Source of the DNA: Companilactobacillus versmoldensis DSM 14857 = KCTC 3814 | GTDB lineage: Bacteria; Bacillota; Bacilli; Lactobacillales; Lactobacillaceae | Assembly: GCF_001434295.1 (NCBI RefSeq) | Contig: NZ_AZFA01000001.1 | Location: forward strand, 124,001-188,000 | Direction: 5' to 3' | DNA length: 64,000 nt | Shown: positions 61,885 to 64,000 of the stretch, piece after piece | How positions within the stretch are numbered: position 1 is the first letter of the stretch | Layout: each line of letters opens with the position of its first letter | Position numbers and translations under genes: made by a program | Notes under the pieces: generated by a model | The model's input: only the letters and a program-made list of their open reading frames with translations | Databases searched by the model: none | What the model was told of the DNA's origin: nothing

Positions 61885-63656
61885 TGGAGAAGAGAACAGA
61901 TTATTGCGGTAATATCGATGAAAATTATCTCGGCAAGACTGTTTCACTAGATGGCTGGGTTCAACGCCGTCGTGATCTTGGTGGATTGATTTTCGCTGAT
62001 CTTCGCGATTATAAAGGTATCGTACAATTAGTATTCAATAATGACGACAGTGAGATTTTTGCTAAGGCGGAAACTTTGCGTTCAGAATACGTTATCAATG
62101 CAATTGGTACAGTTAGATCTCGTGGACCTAAAGCTGTTAACCCAAATATGAAGACTGGTAAAGTTGAAGTTGTGGTTGAAAAATTGGAGATCCTCAACAA
62201 ATCAAAGACACCACCATTTGAAATTGCTGATAATATCGATACAACTGAAGAAACCAAATTGAAGTATCGTTACCTTGATTTCCGTCGTCCGGTCATGCAA
62301 AAAGCTTTGCGGACACGTGCTCAAATCAAACATTCAGTTAATGAATATCTGTATGACAATGGATTTATCGACATCGAAACACCTAACTTAGGAAAATCTT
62401 CTCCTGAGGGTGCTCGTGATTACTTGGTACCTTCACGTGTTTACCCAGGTAGTTTTTATGCCTTGCCACAATCTCCTCAATTGTTCAAGCAATTATTGAT
62501 GGTCGGTGGATTTGATCGTTACTTCCAACTTGCACATTGTTTCCGTGACGAAGATCTTCGTGGTGACCGTCAGCCTGAGTTTACTCAGATCGACTTGGAA
62601 ACTAGTTTTATGAGTGCCGAAGAGATTCAAACAGTTACAGAAGGCTTGATTGCTCGTGTTATGAAAGATGAGAAGGGGATCGATGTTAAATTACCATTCC
62701 CTCGTATCGAATGGGACGATGCTATGGCCCGTTATGGTTCAGATAAACCTGATATTCGTTTTGGAATGGAATTGCAAGACTTGAGTGACATCTTTGCTGA
62801 CTCTGAATTTAAGGTCTTCAAGGGTGCTATCGACAATGGTGGTCAAGTTAAAGCTATTGTTGTCAAAAACAATGCTGATAAGTATTCTCGTAAGAATATT
62901 GATGCTTACACTGAATACATCAAACGTTTTGGTGCTAAAGGTTTGGCTTGGGTCAAATATAATGATGATAAGTTGACAGGACCAGTGGCTAAATTCATTA
63001 CTTCTCATGAAGATAAATTAGTTGAGCGTTTGAGTCTTGAAAACAACGATTTGGTCTTGTTCGTTGCTGACCGTAAAAAAGTGGTTGATGATGCCTTAGG
63101 TTACTTGAGAACTGATATTGCCAAAGACTTGAACTTGTACGATCCTAACGAGTTTGCCTTTACTTGGGTCGTTAACTGGCCATTGTTCGAATATGATGAA
63201 GGTATTCAAAGATGGACTGCTGCCCACCATCCATTCACAATGCCTAATGAAGAAGATGTTCACTACTTAAACGATGGTGAAGATCCTCATAAGGCTTACG
63301 CTCAAAGTTATGATATCGTCTTGAATGGTTACGAGTTAGGTGGAGGTTCTATCCGTATTCATGACCGAGAGATTCAAGAAAAGATGTTGAAGGCACTTGA
63401 TTTCACACCTGAAAGAACCAATGCTGAATTTGGCTACTTAATGGATGCCTTGACTTATGGATGCCCACCACATGGTGGTTTGGCTATCGGACTCGATCGT
63501 TTTGCCATGCTATTGTCTGGTAAAGATAACATTCGCGACGTGATTGCCTTCCCTAAGAATTCAAATGCAACTGAACCAATGACACATGCACCTGCTCGAG
63601 TATCCAAAGAGCAGTTGGCAGAACTTGGCATTGAAGTTGCTGACGAAAAAGAATAG
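61884..63656 (+). CDS. aspS: Aspartyl-tRNA synthetase
   Basis: Class IIb synthetase for tRNA-Asp. The 590-residue protein has an N-terminal OB anticodon-binding domain ([20 protein letters not shown]), motif 1/2 ([29 protein letters not shown]), a GAD-type insertion, and motif 3 ([16 protein letters not shown]). Whether it is discriminating or also charges tRNA-Asn cannot be told here. It overlaps hisS by one base and is followed by a strong bidirectional terminator. Confidence 0.97.
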   Translation: MEKRTDYCGNIDENYLGKTVSLDGWVQRRRDLGGLIFADLRDYKGIVQLVFNNDDSEIFAKAETLRSEYVINAIGTVRSRGPKAVNPNMKTGKVEVVVEKLEILNKSKTPPFEIADNIDTTEETKLKYRYLDFRRPVMQKALRTRAQIKHSVNEYLYDNGFIDIETPNLGKSSPEGARDYLVPSRVYPGSFYALPQSPQLFKQLLMVGGFDRYFQLAHCFRDEDLRGDRQPEFTQIDLETSFMSAEEIQTVTEGLIARVMKDEKGIDVKLPFPRIEWDDAMARYGSDKPDIRFGMELQDLSDIFADSEFKVFKGAIDNGGQVKAIVVKNNADKYSRKNIDAYTEYIKRFGAKGLAWVKYNDDKLTGPVAKFITSHEDKLVERLSLENNDLVLFVADRKKVVDDALGYLRTDIAKDLNLYDPNEFAFTWVVNWPLFEYDEGIQRWTAAHHPFTMPNEEDVHYLNDGEDPHKAYAQSYDIVLNGYELGGGSIRIHDREIQEKMLKALDFTPERTNAEFGYLMDALTYGCPPHGGLAIGLDRFAMLLSGKDNIRDVIAFPKNSNATEPMTHAPARVSKEQLAELGIEVADEKE

Positions 63657-63678
63657 AGTCGATTTAAACTAATTGAAT

Positions 63679-63720
63679 AAAATAGGACGTCGATCATTTT
63701 GATCGACGTCCTATTTTCAA
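63679..63720. terminator. Terminator after aspS
   Basis: A perfect 18-bp stem, AAAATAGGACGTCGATCA / TGATCGACGTCCTATTTT, with a TTT loop. Confidence 0.93.
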
Positions 63721-63914
63721 AAAATCAGCAAGTTGACACTAAACAGGCAAGCCTTTGAGGTAAAACTTTTTACCAAAATGACATTTTTTGAAGAATTTAT
63801 TACATATTTAAATTAGTTTCTGAAAATCGTGTGAAAATCTTAAATTTGTGAGCAGATTAATAGTAATGAGTATATTCTTGTTTATACTAAAATATATAAA
63901 AAGGAGTGATTTTG

Positions 63915-64000
63915 TTGGCAAAAGAATATAAGAAAGATTTAGATAACTTGGATGAGATGGAGTACATGGTTACACAACATGCTGCAACTGAAAGACCATT
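63915..64000 (+). CDS. msrB: Peptide-methionine (R)-S-oxide reductase MsrB (5' part)
   Basis: The first 28 codons of a gene cut by the window edge. TTG 63915 follows AAGGAG by eight bases. The translation contains LDEMEYMVTQHAATERP, closely resembling the N-terminus of MsrB (...EQYxVTQexxTExPF). MsrB reduces R-methionine sulfoxide in proteins. The identification rests on this short stretch only. Confidence 0.65.
   Translation, partial: MAKEYKKDLDNLDEMEYMVTQHAATERP

Noticed and set aside
1-64000. CRISPR arrays, prophage, transposase genes or rRNA
   Set aside because: No regularly spaced direct repeats, integrase, structural phage genes, transposase motifs or rRNA sequence were seen.

Overview
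The window looks like a chromosomal segment of a low-GC member of the Lactobacillaceae (Bacillota). The evidence is the gene orders polC-rimP-nusA-rnpM-ylxQ-infB-rbfA-truB-ribF and hrcA-grpE-dnaK-dnaJ, strong AAGGAGG-type ribosome binding sites, frequent TTG starts, a maltose phosphorylase operon, sortase A, SLAP-like secreted proteins and a T-box upstream of hisS-aspS. A Companilactobacillus-like species would fit, but the genus is a guess without a search.

Layout. Positions 1-9400 hold the 3' end of polC and the translation/transcription operon rimP to ribF. Positions 9500-14450 hold the HrcA/CIRCE-controlled chaperone operon, followed by lepA. Positions 16380-20340 hold a gene-poor AT-rich stretch with a possible 22-residue peptide, a secreted Thr/Asn-rich protein, a glutathione-reductase-like flavoprotein and sortase A. 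recJ, apt and tRNA-Ser(CGA) follow. Positions 23500-28000 form a cluster of small envelope proteins: SLAP-like, DUF4352-like, HrgC-like, zinc-ribbon and TM2. Positions 29000-35600 are the maltose operon malR / malT-mapA-pgmB-galM, with LacI-type operators placed over the malT promoter. Positions 35700-41050 hold a pentapeptide-repeat protein, an IscA-like protein, a TetM-like GTPase with an unusual G3 motif and an ABC-F protein. Positions 41100-46000 are accessory in character: a P-type ATPase interrupted by an in-frame stop, about 1 kb of AT-rich DNA with strong hairpins, and a lone GT14-type glycosyltransferase. Positions 46000-53350 hold metabolic and small hypothetical genes, including a 43-residue HicB-like protein. 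Positions 53390-63660 return to the core genome: prmA-rsmE, rel-dtd-HAD, a cell-wall amidase and T-box-controlled hisS-aspS. The window ends inside a gene that starts like msrB.

How the genes work together. Most of the window is protein synthesis and quality control (initiation, ribosome maturation, tRNA editing and charging, chaperones, stringent response). The maltose operon supplies uptake, phosphorolysis to glucose plus beta-glucose-1-phosphate, conversion to glucose-6-phosphate, and anomer interconversion. No CRISPR array, prophage, insertion sequence or rRNA gene was seen. No clearly novel multi-gene system is proven. The best leads are the small-membrane-protein cluster with an 18-bp palindromic operator candidate, the altered G3 motif in the TetM-like GTPase, the interrupted ATPase, leader hairpins before rimP and dnaJ, and peptide-sized ORFs in the gene-poor gaps.
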